DNA of 64,000 nt, taken from positions 124,001-188,000 of the forward strand of contig NZ_VTRT01000007.1 of NCBI RefSeq assembly GCF_008274585.1, read 5' to 3'. Positions 46,701 to 53,144 of the stretch are shown one piece after another (the stretch's first letter is position 1; every line of letters starts with the position of its first letter). The notes below the pieces were generated by a model. The model was not told where the DNA came from. It saw only the letters and a list, made by a program, of their open reading frames with translations, and searched no databases. The DNA comes from Pedobacter sp. BS3 (GTDB taxonomy: Bacteria; Bacteroidota; Bacteroidia; Sphingobacteriales; Sphingobacteriaceae). A program made the position numbers and the translations under genes.

Positions 46701-49700
46701 ACGCCGGCAGACCAGGACGAGGGTAATAGCGGAACCAGCACCATGACCTTTAACGTGAAGCTGGATAAAGAGACTGGTAAGCCGTTTACCATTGATTACC
46801 ATACGTTTAACGGTACGGCCGCGACAGAGGATAACGATTACCTGCCGGCATCGGGAAAATTGAGCTTTAACGGGGTAGCCGGAGAAACCAGAACTATTGA
46901 AGTCAGCATTATTGGCGACAGGAAAATAGAGCCCGATGAAACCTTTAATGTGCAGTTGGATAACCTCAACCCTGATTTTGAAGGTCGCTTGAATATTCCC
47001 GTTACACCTGCCATCGGAACAATTAGAAATGACGATAACGCCGTTATTACCATTACCAAAACCGATGGCGCCGAAGGAGGAGGTCCGGCAAGCTTCATAT
47101 TCAGTTTCCCTGCCGGATATAGCGCTGATACCGAAACAACCATCAGTTACACGTTGGGTGGAACAGCTACCGCCGGCGCAGATTATACCGGTTCGGTATC
47201 GGGAGTAGTTACTATCCCGGCAGGCGCTGAAAGTGCAAGCATGGTATTGTCTGTAATTGATGATGAGCTGATTGAGAACGATGAAACCATTACAATAGCT
47301 GCTACGCTGAACAATACCTATAGCAATATTACGCTTAGTCCTGACCAGACGGTAGCGACCATTGCCGATAACGATTACGCGACCTTAACCATAGACGGGC
47401 CGGTACGCGTAACAGAAGGAAATACCGGTACGCGGACGGCGGAATTTACAGTTAGCCTGGATAAAAATACCGGCAAAAGTTTCACGGTGAGCTATACCAC
47501 CAAAGACGGTACGGCAACCGTTGCCGATAACGATTATACAGCAGTTGCCGATAAGCTGACCTTTGCCGGGAACGCAGGCGAAAGCCACAAAATCTTTGTC
47601 GATATAAAAGGAGATACCAAAATAGAATCCGAAGAGTTTTTTGAAGTATTGCTGACCGCGTTATCCGATAACTTTAACGGCCGCTTATCCATCGTCGGTT
47701 CACCGGCACGGGGCATTATTGAGGACGATGATAATATCGCGGCCAATAAGCAGATAACTATCACCAAAACAGACGGCTCGGAAGACGGCGCTAATGCCGT
47801 GTTTACCTTTAGCTTCCCGCCGGGAGTTACCAGCGATGCGCAAACCGATATCACCTATTCGCTGGGCGGAACGGCAACCGGCAGGGGAACAGATTACAAT
47901 GGCGAAATTTCGGGTGTGGTGACCATTCCTGCCGGTAACAACAGCCAGCAGCTCATTCTTCCCGTTAAGGATGATGCAATTGTGGAAGGCGATGAAACCG
48001 TGGTGCTGGCAGCAGGCCAGGTAAGCAACAGCAGCTACAACGGTATCACCATAACCAATCCAACGGTAACGCTTAGCATTAAGGATAACGATACCGGTAC
48101 CTTGACCATCAGCCCCGCTCAAATCAATGAAGGTGATACCGGTACACGTACGCTGTCATTTAACGTAACGCTGAGCAAGGAAACCGGGCTTCCGTTCACG
48201 GTCAACTATGCTACGGCAGATGGTACAGCAACCGTTGCCGATAAAGATTATATCGCGATAAGCGACGGCAAGCTCGATTTTAGCGGGAAAGCGAACGAAG
48301 TGCAGACCATTAACGTCACCATTAACGGTGATAAGAAAATAGAGGCCGATGAAACTCTGCAGGTTATTCTGGGCGCCTTATCAGTGAACTTTGATGGTCG
48401 TTTGACCGTTTCGCAGCCGGCAGCGACTGGAACCGTTATTAACGATGATAACCTTGCCATCACCGTAACCGGAACCAATGGCGCCGAAGCCGGAACTGTT
48501 CCCGGAACGTTTACATTCAGTTTTCCAACAGGCATGACCTCGGATGCGCCCACACAGATAAAATACACCCTGGGTGGTACGGCAACGGGCGGAGGAACAG
48601 ATTATAACGCCCCGGTTTCCGGCACGGTAATCATTCCCGCGGGCGATGAAAAGGTTGTATTGACGCTGCCCGTAATTGACGATGATATTGTCGAAGACGA
48701 TGAACGCATCACTATCGACATCCCGGCAGGAGGTATTGTAAGCCCGCATAGCGACAATATGCAGGTAAATCAACCCTTGCCCGAAATTAAGATTACAGAT
48801 AATGATAACGCGAAGCTGACGCTAAGCGCTCCTGTTAAGCTGAGCGAGGGTGATAACGGCACAACCGCGTTCCAGTACACGCTTACGTTGGATAGTCCGA
48901 CAAATACCGGTTTTACGGTTGATTACGCTACCTCAGACGGTACGGCAAAAGCCGATGAAGATTACCGGCCCGCTTCCGGTACGTTAAGTTTTTCAGGAAC
49001 CAAAGGCGAAATGCTGCCCATTACCGTTTTGGTTAACGGCGACCTGAAAATTGAAGGCGATGAAGTATTCAATATCACACTGAGTAATTTAAGCAAACCC
49101 TTTAATAACCGGCTCACCATCCCGGTGAAAACGACTACCGGTACGATTATTAACGATGATGCCGCCGAAATTACAGTGACCAAGGTTGATGGAACAGAAG
49201 GCGGCCAGAACGGAAGCTTTATCTTTAGCCTGCCTTCCGGGGTAACCTCAGACCAGCCAACCGTAATCAGCTACCGGCTAACCGGAACGGCAACCGCCAG
49301 CGATTATACCGCTTCGCCGTCGGCATCAACCATAACCATTCCGGCCGAAGAGAACAGTGTTACATTGCATATCAATGTAACCGACGATGACATATTAGAG
49401 GAAACCGAAACCGTAGTACTGACCATCACGAAGGTGGATAACCCGTACAATAAAATTACGGCTACCGCCCCGGTTCCGGTGCTCAATATTTACGATAATG
49501 ACCAGGTGCAGCTAAGCGTCAGCAGTCCTGCCCCGGTAAAAGAGCGTAACCAGGGCAGCCAGACCGTAACCTTTTACGTTTCGCTGAATAAGCCTACCGA
49601 TAAAACATTTACCATAAATTACTCTACTGAGGACGGAACAGCTACCGTAGCCGATAAAGATTATGAAGCAAAAAGCGGCAGGCTGACCTTTGCCGGGTAC

Positions 49701-51104
49701 GCCGGTGAAAGTTACCCGGTATCGGTACAGATAAACGGCGACCTGAATATCGAAAATGATGAAACATTCACGCTGAAGCTGCTGAACCCAATCCCGGATT
49801 TTGCTGGTAATTTAATAATTAACGACCCGGGTACAGCTACCATTTTAAACGATGATATTCCGCCGGTAGCGGTAAATGACTTTATGTCTACCAATGAAGA
49901 TACCCAGGCTATTTTCCAGGTAACAGGTAATGACCACGATGATGATGGCAGCATCAATGTGGGCACGGTTACTATCATTCGCTATCCCGTTAAGGGCGAT
50001 GTAAAAGCCAATCCGGATGGTACGGTAACCTATATCCCGAACCTGAATGAAAACGGACAAGACACCTTTACCTATACCGTAAAGGATAATACCGGGTTGG
50101 TATCGAACGAGGCGGAAGTAACGGTTACTATTATCCCGGTTAATGACCCGCCGGTAGCTAACGATGATACATTCTACGTGCTCAAAGACAGCACCATCCG
50201 GGCAAATGTAGCCACGAATGATTCGGATGTGGACCATGATGTGCTGCGGTTTACAGTGAAAGATTATCCTAAGCATGGAACGCTTGCCCAGTTTGATTCA
50301 AGCGATGGAACATTCATTTATGTGCCTGATGCCGGCTTTAGCGGGGTAGATATATTTACTTACACTGCTTGCGACCCATCGGGTTTGTGTGATGATGCTA
50401 CCGTTATATTGAGTGTGCAGCCGCGGGTGCGGGTCGACCTTATTCCGCCCGACGGCATCATTACCGAAGGCGATTCCATCAATGTTACCGCCCGTTTAAC
50501 AGAGCCTTTGCTGGAAGATGTAACCGTTACACTAAGCTATGGCGGTACTGCCGAGCGGGATAAGGATTACATGCTTACCGGTAATTACACCACCATTGTG
50601 ATTCCTGCAGGCGAAACGTTAACCTCACAACGGGTAACTCTGAACAGTATTAAAGATTACCTGCGTGAGGGCGATGAAGTGGCCGAAATACGTATCGCCG
50701 CGGTTACACCGGCAAACTTTGTTATTATTGGCAGTGGCTCGGATATCACTATTAAAGATTTCTACCCCGAAGAAAAACCGGTAGACGATAATACCAACCC
50801 GGATATTCACCCTGACCCGATGATGTCGCCCAATGGTGACGGGTTAGGCAACGAGGTGTTTGTAATTTATAATATAGAACGGTATCCGGACAACGAAGTA
50901 CACCTGTACAACCGCTGGGGCAACGAGGTATATACTATCAAGGGATATAACAATAAGGATAAATCCTTTAATGGCATTGCCAATACCGGTCTCTTTGCCA
51001 ACAAAAGCAGCGGCCTGGTAGACGGGGTGTATTATTTCATTATTTACACCAAAACCGATAAAGGAACCCGGATGAATAAGGGATATGTGATCATGAAGCG
51101 GTAG
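34734..51104 (+). CDS. Giant Calx-beta repeat surface protein with T9SS type-B sorting domain
   Basis: This 5,456-residue exported protein is probably a calcium-binding adhesin. No ATG lies in frame upstream of the signal peptide (stop at 34722), so TTG 34734 (or TTG 34743) must start it. The signal peptide is rich in hydrophobics (CLVVWVLLCASNIALAEG). Residues about 60-515 are a unique beta region and about 520-620 a DUF11-like domain (ADLEIQSVDPDKTTYCVGEQ). Then follow about 37 Calx-beta domains in two alternating types: A with SDGTATVADNDY and INGD.KIE.DE, B with TDGSE...FTFSFPPGVTSD and DDDIVEDTETV. After these come two cadherin-like/VCBS-like modules (49.85-50.43 kb), one more Calx-beta-like unit, and a CHU_C domain (PMMSPNGDGLGN, LYNRWGNEVY, GVYYFIIY). 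Secretion by T9SS, helped by the divergent PorP/SprF, is expected. Confidence 0.93.
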   Translation: MSVLLGILRKKSLKAFFTGALCAGHCLVVWVLLCASNIALAEGSKEMAANGGHRAHFLSSATTTIYNPFPTWGRVYVYAKVGETLYLGSSAVGIGQGKINVTAPNNAFYTTSTLGKINDRTEEVNGPLPNVGGYSAYQITVGAGQEGIWQIEFVSPGEDPSDGDSKFTQPNSILANNNWTQISDTEFVTAFDVSVRNAANTAFISGRAYMNIFGGNLGDYSSLFKAKFKILTKDGYLYDVDNNGQAGYQFAFFVNNKGFRDVSANALYKSINTTSSPNIHDPRAADTPTDITHKIFFNTPSSDLPASAPMPGGNTWLLTTPPDLKVENLAFHGIEGTLNQAGVYPLGGYINFEMSQPGAYIINLDINQNGSFDDNVDVRLTGTATSGLNSVYWDGKNGQGTILHGAFTFSPGQIKVTLVGGEVHFPFMDVENNVNGIVITRTNGDGSPSDMVYWDDSDISATVSPSNPRKTSVNGLSSSLNGHKWGSTAYEDDAFGNEVGLDTWTYVMSSPLSPLMNIQLKKADLEIQSVDPDKTTYCVGEQVTYTVKVKNNGPDDVTGAKFIFDYPAQLTVTTLNHTTNSGTTSISSTANSGSQFTALLSMTNGAELTLTLTGTITAYPGTATLATTASIMRPADVTDPDATNPDAAPPTDPQLECDSNPSGAGCNNIKSNSINISSVNLSIFAASATEGTGGTSNITFPVTLSGASNCDITVDYAITHGTTNAADFAGATSGTLTIPAGATSANIVIPITTDQVVEANETFTIALSNASGGNQIVAPSADGLINNDDSGGITITPSGGAEGGTDAYFKFSLPSGVTADKDIELDYVLNGTAIGTDYTIPVTGTVVIPAGTNMVTLPLGIINDDIVEGNETVSMSITQVRSPYYPTNITYDTPIAPELTITDDDTGTLTLSDPVTVTEGGAGTTVTADFKVTLDKATGDGFTISYATSDGTAKTSDLDYVAKGNILNFTGAANESYTIHITINGDDKIEPDELFNLAISGLTKNFGGRLTVVNPASSATIHNDDSGQVSITASDGEEGVSDVKFTFSFPPGMSSGTPTVISYTIDDISAGAALGNNVDYNASPSGSVTIPAGQNSVTLTLPVVDDNVIEGDENVKLTAAVSSALPGIQVSNSPQTAIIKDNDYAALTISSPTVTETEANTTAIFAVTLDKPTGGAFDVQYATSDGTATVADGDYEENHGLLHFNGTANEIKYITITIKGDKKIETDELFYVTLSSPSNTFGNRLTLPPPATGTILDDDSGAITITKVDGSETGPAAAKFLFSFPAGISSDQPVTIHYDFDLSAANAATPGTDYTDANAGTLTIPAGAGSATLTLPVIDDDIVEDTETITLTDATFISSAYPSAITLNTARPVANITDNDTATLTLTGPMAMSEGNSGNTLFTFNLTLDKTLQYAISIPYATSDGTATIADNDYQDTHGTLTFSAAESKPITVYVNGDTQIEPDELFNLILGNPSDNFNGRLTVVNPATTGTIQNDDSADIIITKQDGTEDGQPAQFIFTLKNGMTVDANTTISYTLTGTATSDDYTGSPSGTITIPAGQNNATLSLPITDDNKVENTETINLTVNAVSSPYGLAIDVANSQTSLFIFDNDEAIITISPASGFEGHTVTSAMVFNVTLSKPVNHPFRLYYQTADGTATVADGDYQEAPSGAYIDFTGTNPGTETHTISISVNGDRKIEADEDFKVIIGPLTNDGTTDDTFGGLLTIPQNTATGIIQNDDSGVITITRTDGAEEGPVNGKFTFSFPPGVTSDQPTTINYTLDGTATGGGIDYTPQYTGSITIPANANSADLILTIIDDALVEGDETVTLNSVSLGSARSGISLNPAVPPVVTIADNDVATLTFTGPATITETNSGTTTATYTLKLDKAVPGGFSIQYATADGTATVADNDYVAATQTLGFSGTAGETQTISITINGDAKIEPNETFKLLLSNLSINSPSANGRLTVPVTALTTTIMNDDDGKITITKTDGTEGASDASFKFSLPPGTTLDRDITINYALTGTALSGTDYNVSAPSPLVLPAGANGVTLTLAVNNDNVIEDTETVNLSASVVNNIYGIDIDTGNSQQLLHIFDDDTGTITITPVSIPEDNAGTKNATFTVTLSNPTTAAFKVHYKTVDGTATTADNDYESVENDLDFSGAPGSLTRTIQVPITGDRKIEADEDFSVVLSLLNDGVTDYTFNNRLSIVGSPATGTIENDDSGQVTINGTDGAEGGANPVFTFKLPGGITADKPITITYTLGGTATGGGLDYTASDPASITIAPGQNSATLTLAVNDDDIIEDTETVILNDLAISSDYGNALNPVKTSVNISDNDAAHLILSDPVTESEGNSGTKFITFKLRLDKETSGQFSIKYHTGDGTATIADNDYIASGTVQLDFAGHAGEEKEIKIIINGDTQIEDNEDFYLILTDLSSDFNGRLLIPSSQTRGIISNDDSQNITITKVNGSEDGTNASFTFSLPTGVTSDSDIQIDYTLSGTATPGAANDYTVSLPTPVTLPAGQNSVTLTLNVNDDQRIEGTETVNIEANTRPNPHSITIINPIEALEVLDNDEGKLAISSVTDNEGPGGNTKTFTFDVTLDKATEKPFTVPYSTSDGTATTADNDYVAVNGILSFSGNANETRHISITVNGDNKIEDSETFNVILGALSNAFGGRLTIDNAIAIGTITNDDLGSISIAKTDGAEAGPVNGKFTFSFPPGVTSDKPVTITYALGGTAQGNGVDYTPSGATSITIPANANSADLILAVNDDNLVEQTETVTLVNPQLAAIYPGISLSNAALPQVAITDNDEARLVLSNPVITDEENSGQKTITYNLMLDKPVDGSFSVSYATSDNTATANEDYVTASGTLSFNGQANIPQTIPITIKGDTKIEADELINLDLDFAAGTDTYGGRLSIPVKHAVTTIRNDDFGQLTLTKVDGEEGVQDAAFIFSLPDDITTDQDILINYTLGGTAAVNDDYTGATTGTLKLEAGQNSVRLDLPVIDDNRVEDTETVSILATVSGNPYNIGLLNPSETLNIRDNDYAKITIADVSQAEGQSGTSVMKFQLKLDKATGQPFTVGYTTADMTATAGSDYVAVTAADNAVVSFNGEAGEIREISIIINGDTRIEPDETFRIVLGAISNTFGNRLTRTNSSATGTIENDDNGEISITAANGKEEGAVAGSFTFSLPSGITSDEPVIINYTLGGTAKANGTDYTGTTAGSVTIPAGQSSVTLTLPVIDDQVVESNETITLTSVSISSPDHDVTLGAARPNVIIEDNDEAHLVLIGPPPANEKNSGTTKLVFTVTLDKAIDGNFTIPYHTEDETATTADNDYQAAAGTLTFSGAANEVKEISVFINGDTKVESNETFKLILGSPDNTFNGHLMVDNTAVTYQILNDDAAAISITKQEGEEGVRDASFTFNMPPGIVSDAETIIHYTLGGTAKGTDIDYTGALSGSISIPAGASYATLTLPVIDDDIIEDTETIILTTGLVESPYGITVSTPSQTLNILDNDRGILTITPASIPETNAGVTYAGFEVKLNKATGVPFTIQYATADGTATTADNDYQPVTSGTLSFDGNADELRLIRIPVNGDTKIEADEGFSVNLTGPFPDFNGRLTLNTATVKGTIQNDDSGEITVTKTDGSETGPTQAAFVFSLPEGKTSDKPITITYQLGGTAVINDDYTDAHAGTLVLPAGQSSVQLDLPVIDDELVEGSETITLRVTGISSANTGITVNPLIPSVTITDNDVATLRIDGPISVAEGNAGTTVATFTVTLDKAVVGSPSVSYTTKDGTATVADGDYAPSTGVLQFEGKANEHKYISVTVNGDLKIENDEQFTVVLSNLQTSFNSQVIAENRLILSGSPATGIIQDDDTNADNKKITIVKTDGAEGGSEASFTFSFPPGISVDTDTELFFSLTGTASSADYTLPPGQQSVIIPAGENSKTLKVPIVDDQIIEGTETIILTTGVVSNTRYGDITVSNSPQTAAIADNDSGSLTITPADQDEGNSGTSTMTFNVKLDKETGKPFTIDYHTFNGTAATEDNDYLPASGKLSFNGVAGETRTIEVSIIGDRKIEPDETFNVQLDNLNPDFEGRLNIPVTPAIGTIRNDDNAVITITKTDGAEGGGPASFIFSFPAGYSADTETTISYTLGGTATAGADYTGSVSGVVTIPAGAESASMVLSVIDDELIENDETITIAATLNNTYSNITLSPDQTVATIADNDYATLTIDGPVRVTEGNTGTRTAEFTVSLDKNTGKSFTVSYTTKDGTATVADNDYTAVADKLTFAGNAGESHKIFVDIKGDTKIESEEFFEVLLTALSDNFNGRLSIVGSPARGIIEDDDNIAANKQITITKTDGSEDGANAVFTFSFPPGVTSDAQTDITYSLGGTATGRGTDYNGEISGVVTIPAGNNSQQLILPVKDDAIVEGDETVVLAAGQVSNSSYNGITITNPTVTLSIKDNDTGTLTISPAQINEGDTGTRTLSFNVTLSKETGLPFTVNYATADGTATVADKDYIAISDGKLDFSGKANEVQTINVTINGDKKIEADETLQVILGALSVNFDGRLTVSQPAATGTVINDDNLAITVTGTNGAEAGTVPGTFTFSFPTGMTSDAPTQIKYTLGGTATGGGTDYNAPVSGTVIIPAGDEKVVLTLPVIDDDIVEDDERITIDIPAGGIVSPHSDNMQVNQPLPEIKITDNDNAKLTLSAPVKLSEGDNGTTAFQYTLTLDSPTNTGFTVDYATSDGTAKADEDYRPASGTLSFSGTKGEMLPITVLVNGDLKIEGDEVFNITLSNLSKPFNNRLTIPVKTTTGTIINDDAAEITVTKVDGTEGGQNGSFIFSLPSGVTSDQPTVISYRLTGTATASDYTASPSASTITIPAEENSVTLHINVTDDDILEETETVVLTITKVDNPYNKITATAPVPVLNIYDNDQVQLSVSSPAPVKERNQGSQTVTFYVSLNKPTDKTFTINYSTEDGTATVADKDYEAKSGRLTFAGYAGESYPVSVQINGDLNIENDETFTLKLLNPIPDFAGNLIINDPGTATILNDDIPPVAVNDFMSTNEDTQAIFQVTGNDHDDDGSINVGTVTIIRYPVKGDVKANPDGTVTYIPNLNENGQDTFTYTVKDNTGLVSNEAEVTVTIIPVNDPPVANDDTFYVLKDSTIRANVATNDSDVDHDVLRFTVKDYPKHGTLAQFDSSDGTFIYVPDAGFSGVDIFTYTACDPSGLCDDATVILSVQPRVRVDLIPPDGIITEGDSINVTARLTEPLLEDVTVTLSYGGTAERDKDYMLTGNYTTIVIPAGETLTSQRVTLNSIKDYLREGDEVAEIRIAAVTPANFVIIGSGSDITIKDFYPEEKPVDDNTNPDIHPDPMMSPNGDGLGNEVFVIYNIERYPDNEVHLYNRWGNEVYTIKGYNNKDKSFNGIANTGLFANKSSGLVDGVYYFIIYTKTDKGTRMNKGYVIMKR
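37450..49850 (+). repeat. Higher-order coding repeat of about 1.42 kb (four Calx-beta domains per unit)
   Basis: Domain types alternate A-B-A-B, and odd and even copies of each type differ. Odd A domains open with words like TLTLTGP or LVLSNPV and SEGNSG; even A domains open with LTITPAS. Odd B domains carry ETGP/EEGPVNGKF and end in a TDND. Even B domains carry EDG/EGV..ASF and end NPYN or SPYG. The true period is therefore four domains. Unit starts fall near 37450, 38877, 40306, 41730, 43141, 44550, 45953, 47380 and 48810, spaced 1403-1430 bases apart. Confidence 0.8.
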
Positions 51105-51141
51105 ATTGGATAGAGCCAAGCTTCGTGTCATCGCTATAGCC

Positions 51142-51206
51142 AAGCTTCGTGAAGACACGAAGCTTCTTCTTAGCTTCTCTTATACCGGTTCGTGAAGACA
51201 CGAACC
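51142..51206. repeat. Two REP-like hairpins sharing core TTCGTG-AAGA-CACGAA
   Basis: AAGCTTCGTG-AAGA-CACGAAGCTT (51142-51165) and GGTTCGTG-AAGA-CACGAACC (51187-51206) have the same loop and inner stem but different outer stem bases. A single arm, CCAAGCTTCGTGTCATCGC, also appears just before them. They lie just after the adhesin stop and may end or stabilise that transcript. They look like members of a dispersed palindromic repeat family. Confidence 0.75.
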
Positions 51207-51365
51207 AGGGCGTTGAGATATTCATTTTGGGTACCTTCCCCCAATTTAAATCTGGATATTGTATTCATTCGAATTATCACATAGGGATTCCTATATCCGA
51301 AGGACTCTTGTAGAGGAACAAATCCCAGTGAGCAAATACCCCCGTAGTGTATTAGTGTTTTTTAT

Positions 51366-51388
51366 TAAATTTGTATAATTGCTTAAGC
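51366..51388 (+). promoter_or_regulatory. Promoter -7 box and palindrome of the toxin-antitoxin operon
   Basis: TAAATTTG at 51366-51373 is a perfect -7 box. GCTTAAGC, an 8-base palindrome at 51381-51388, lies between it and the antitoxin ATG at 51392, where an antitoxin autorepressor could bind. No -33 TTTG is evident. Confidence 0.5.
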
Positions 51389-51391
51389 GAT

Positions 51392-51607
51392 ATGGAAACA
51401 CTGACTATTCAGATACCTGACAAAGATGCAGGAGTGATTAAAGAGGTACTAAAGAGATTTAATGTCAAAATCGTTAAAGCGACAAAGGCCGGTTTTGCCG
51501 AATATATTCCCAATGAGCTTACGAAAAAAACTATCGAAGATGCTCATAAAGGAATGAGCTTGGGGCAGCCAATAAAAGACATTAAATCTTTTGTAACCTC
51601 TGCATAA
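51392..51607 (+). CDS. Antitoxin of a YafQ-type toxin-antitoxin pair, 71 aa
   Basis: ATG 51392 is preferred over TTG 51371, which lies within the promoter box. The N-terminal part (METLTIQIPDKDAGVIKEVL) has the beta-strand-then-helix start of small ribbon-helix-helix-like or Bacteroidota-type antitoxins. The C-terminal half (LTKKTIEDAHKGMSLGQPIK) resembles the RelB/DinJ tail that wraps the toxin. It ends 2 bases before the toxin gene, the standard antitoxin-first order. The product should neutralise the toxin and repress the operon. Confidence 0.8.
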   Translation: METLTIQIPDKDAGVIKEVLKRFNVKIVKATKAGFAEYIPNELTKKTIEDAHKGMSLGQPIKDIKSFVTSA

Positions 51608-51609
51608 GC

Positions 51610-51891
51610 ATGTTTACGCTTATACCTACAAATCAATTTGAAAAAGACCTGAAAATTGTAAAGAAGCGTTCAGCAAAAAATGCAGATTTGGTCATTGATT
51701 TTCTGGAGAAATTGCAAATTTCAGGTGCCGCCGGAATTGCTAAAAAGCATCGCCCTCATAAACTTACCGGTAATTATAAAGATGATTGGGAGGCGCATAT
51801 AAAACCCGATTTACTTATAATATGGTTTGAAATAAATTCCCGGCAGGAGATTATTCTTTTAAGGATAGGTTCCCACAGTGATTTGTTTTAA
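51610..51891 (+). CDS. YafQ/RelE-family mRNA interferase toxin
   Basis: YafQ cuts mRNA on the ribosome and stops growth when its antitoxin is lost. The 93-residue protein keeps the key YafQ residues at the same numbering as the E. coli toxin: His50 (RPHKLTG), His63 (EAHIKPD) and Asp67. It also has a C-terminal His89 (GSHSDLF) and Phe93, close to the known His87/Phe91. The family pattern HxLxGxYxxxWExHIxPDLLIIW is evident. The toxin looks intact. It is the second gene of a two-gene operon after its antitoxin. Confidence 0.9.
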   Translation: MFTLIPTNQFEKDLKIVKKRSAKNADLVIDFLEKLQISGAAGIAKKHRPHKLTGNYKDDWEAHIKPDLLIIWFEINSRQEIILLRIGSHSDLF

Positions 51892-52077
51892 GAATTTATA
51901 GTTGGTCAGGATTTGTAATCCCGATGAGCGAAAGCAAGAGCAGCGGTTAGTGCCCTTTCATCCTTCCCCCTTCCTACCTTCAGGCTCCATTTAACACTTT
52001 TTAACAAATAAGCGCCGGGTTTGAGTTGGCGAAACAAGGCGTATCTGTTTAAGTTTGTCTGCCAAACAGTAAATTTC

Positions 52078-53133
52078 ATGGACGAACTTACAAATCATAG
52101 CGAAGAAGCAGTACCAACCCCGGTGGCTACGGCTTCATCTCCAACAACCGACATCCGTGCCCTGCACGAAATGATACAAAAAGAAAGCGCCTTTATCGAT
52201 TTGCTGAAAATAGAAATGGATAAGGTGATTGTCGGGCAGAAATACATGGTAGACCGATTGCTTATCGGACTGCTTACCAACGGACATATCCTGCTGGAAG
52301 GTGTTCCCGGACTGGCCAAAACGCTGGCCATTAACACGCTGGCCAAAACAGTTCAGGCCGGTTTCAGCCGCATACAGTTTACGCCCGACCTGCTTCCTGC
52401 CGACCTGGTGGGAACCATGATTTATAATCAGAAAAAGGAAGAGTTTATTGTACGGAAAGGGCCGGTATTTTCCAACTTCATCTTAGCCGATGAGATTAAC
52501 CGTGCTCCTGCGAAAGTACAAAGTGCCCTGCTGGAAGCCATGCAGGAACGTCAGGTCACCATCGGCGACCAGACCTTTGCACTGCCCGAGCCTTTCCTGG
52601 TGCTGGCAACACAGAACCCGATTGAGCAGGAAGGAACATATCCGTTACCCGAGGCCCAGGTCGACCGTTTTATGCTGAAAATCGTTATCGGTTATCCCGA
52701 TAAGGAAGATGAAAAGCGGATTATGCGGGCTAACATCGCCCCGCAGGGAATGTTACAGCCTAATGCTATCATACGTCCCGAAGATATCCTGAAAGCCCGT
52801 AAAGTGGTGCGTGAAGTGTATATGGACGAAAAAATAGAGCAATATATCATCGACCTGATTTTTGCCACCCGTTATCCCGAACAGTACAAGCTGGATAATT
52901 ATAAAAACCTGATTAGCTTTGGCGCTTCGCCGCGTGCCAGCATCAGCCTGGCCCTGGCATCCAAAGCCTACGCCTTTATCAAACGTCGCGGTTACGTGAT
53001 ACCCGAAGATGTGCGGGCAGTTTGCCAGGATGTGCTGCGGCATCGTGTAGGTCTTAGCTACGAGGCCGAAGCCGAAAACATGACGCCGGAAGACATTATT
53101 ACAGGTATTCTGAACGCGGTAGAAGTTCCTTAA
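52078..53133 (+). CDS. MoxR-family AAA+ ATPase (first gene of Bat operon)
   Basis: MoxR ATPases act as chaperones that mature protein complexes and are usually encoded with DUF58 and von Willebrand A proteins. ATG 52078 is chosen; TTG 52021 would add a hydrophobic extension without precedent. The 351-residue protein has Walker A GVPGLAKT, Walker B FILADEINRAP, the family words LLEAMQERQVTIG and VLATQNPIEQEGTYPLPEAQ, and a sensor-2 region near GASPRASISL. It is cytoplasmic. It heads an eight-gene operon (52078-60444) with gaps from -14 to 40 bases. Confidence 0.95.
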   Translation: MDELTNHSEEAVPTPVATASSPTTDIRALHEMIQKESAFIDLLKIEMDKVIVGQKYMVDRLLIGLLTNGHILLEGVPGLAKTLAINTLAKTVQAGFSRIQFTPDLLPADLVGTMIYNQKKEEFIVRKGPVFSNFILADEINRAPAKVQSALLEAMQERQVTIGDQTFALPEPFLVLATQNPIEQEGTYPLPEAQVDRFMLKIVIGYPDKEDEKRIMRANIAPQGMLQPNAIIRPEDILKARKVVREVYMDEKIEQYIIDLIFATRYPEQYKLDNYKNLISFGASPRASISLALASKAYAFIKRRGYVIPEDVRAVCQDVLRHRVGLSYEAEAENMTPEDIITGILNAVEVP

Positions 53134-53144
53134 CAGGTTAAGCG

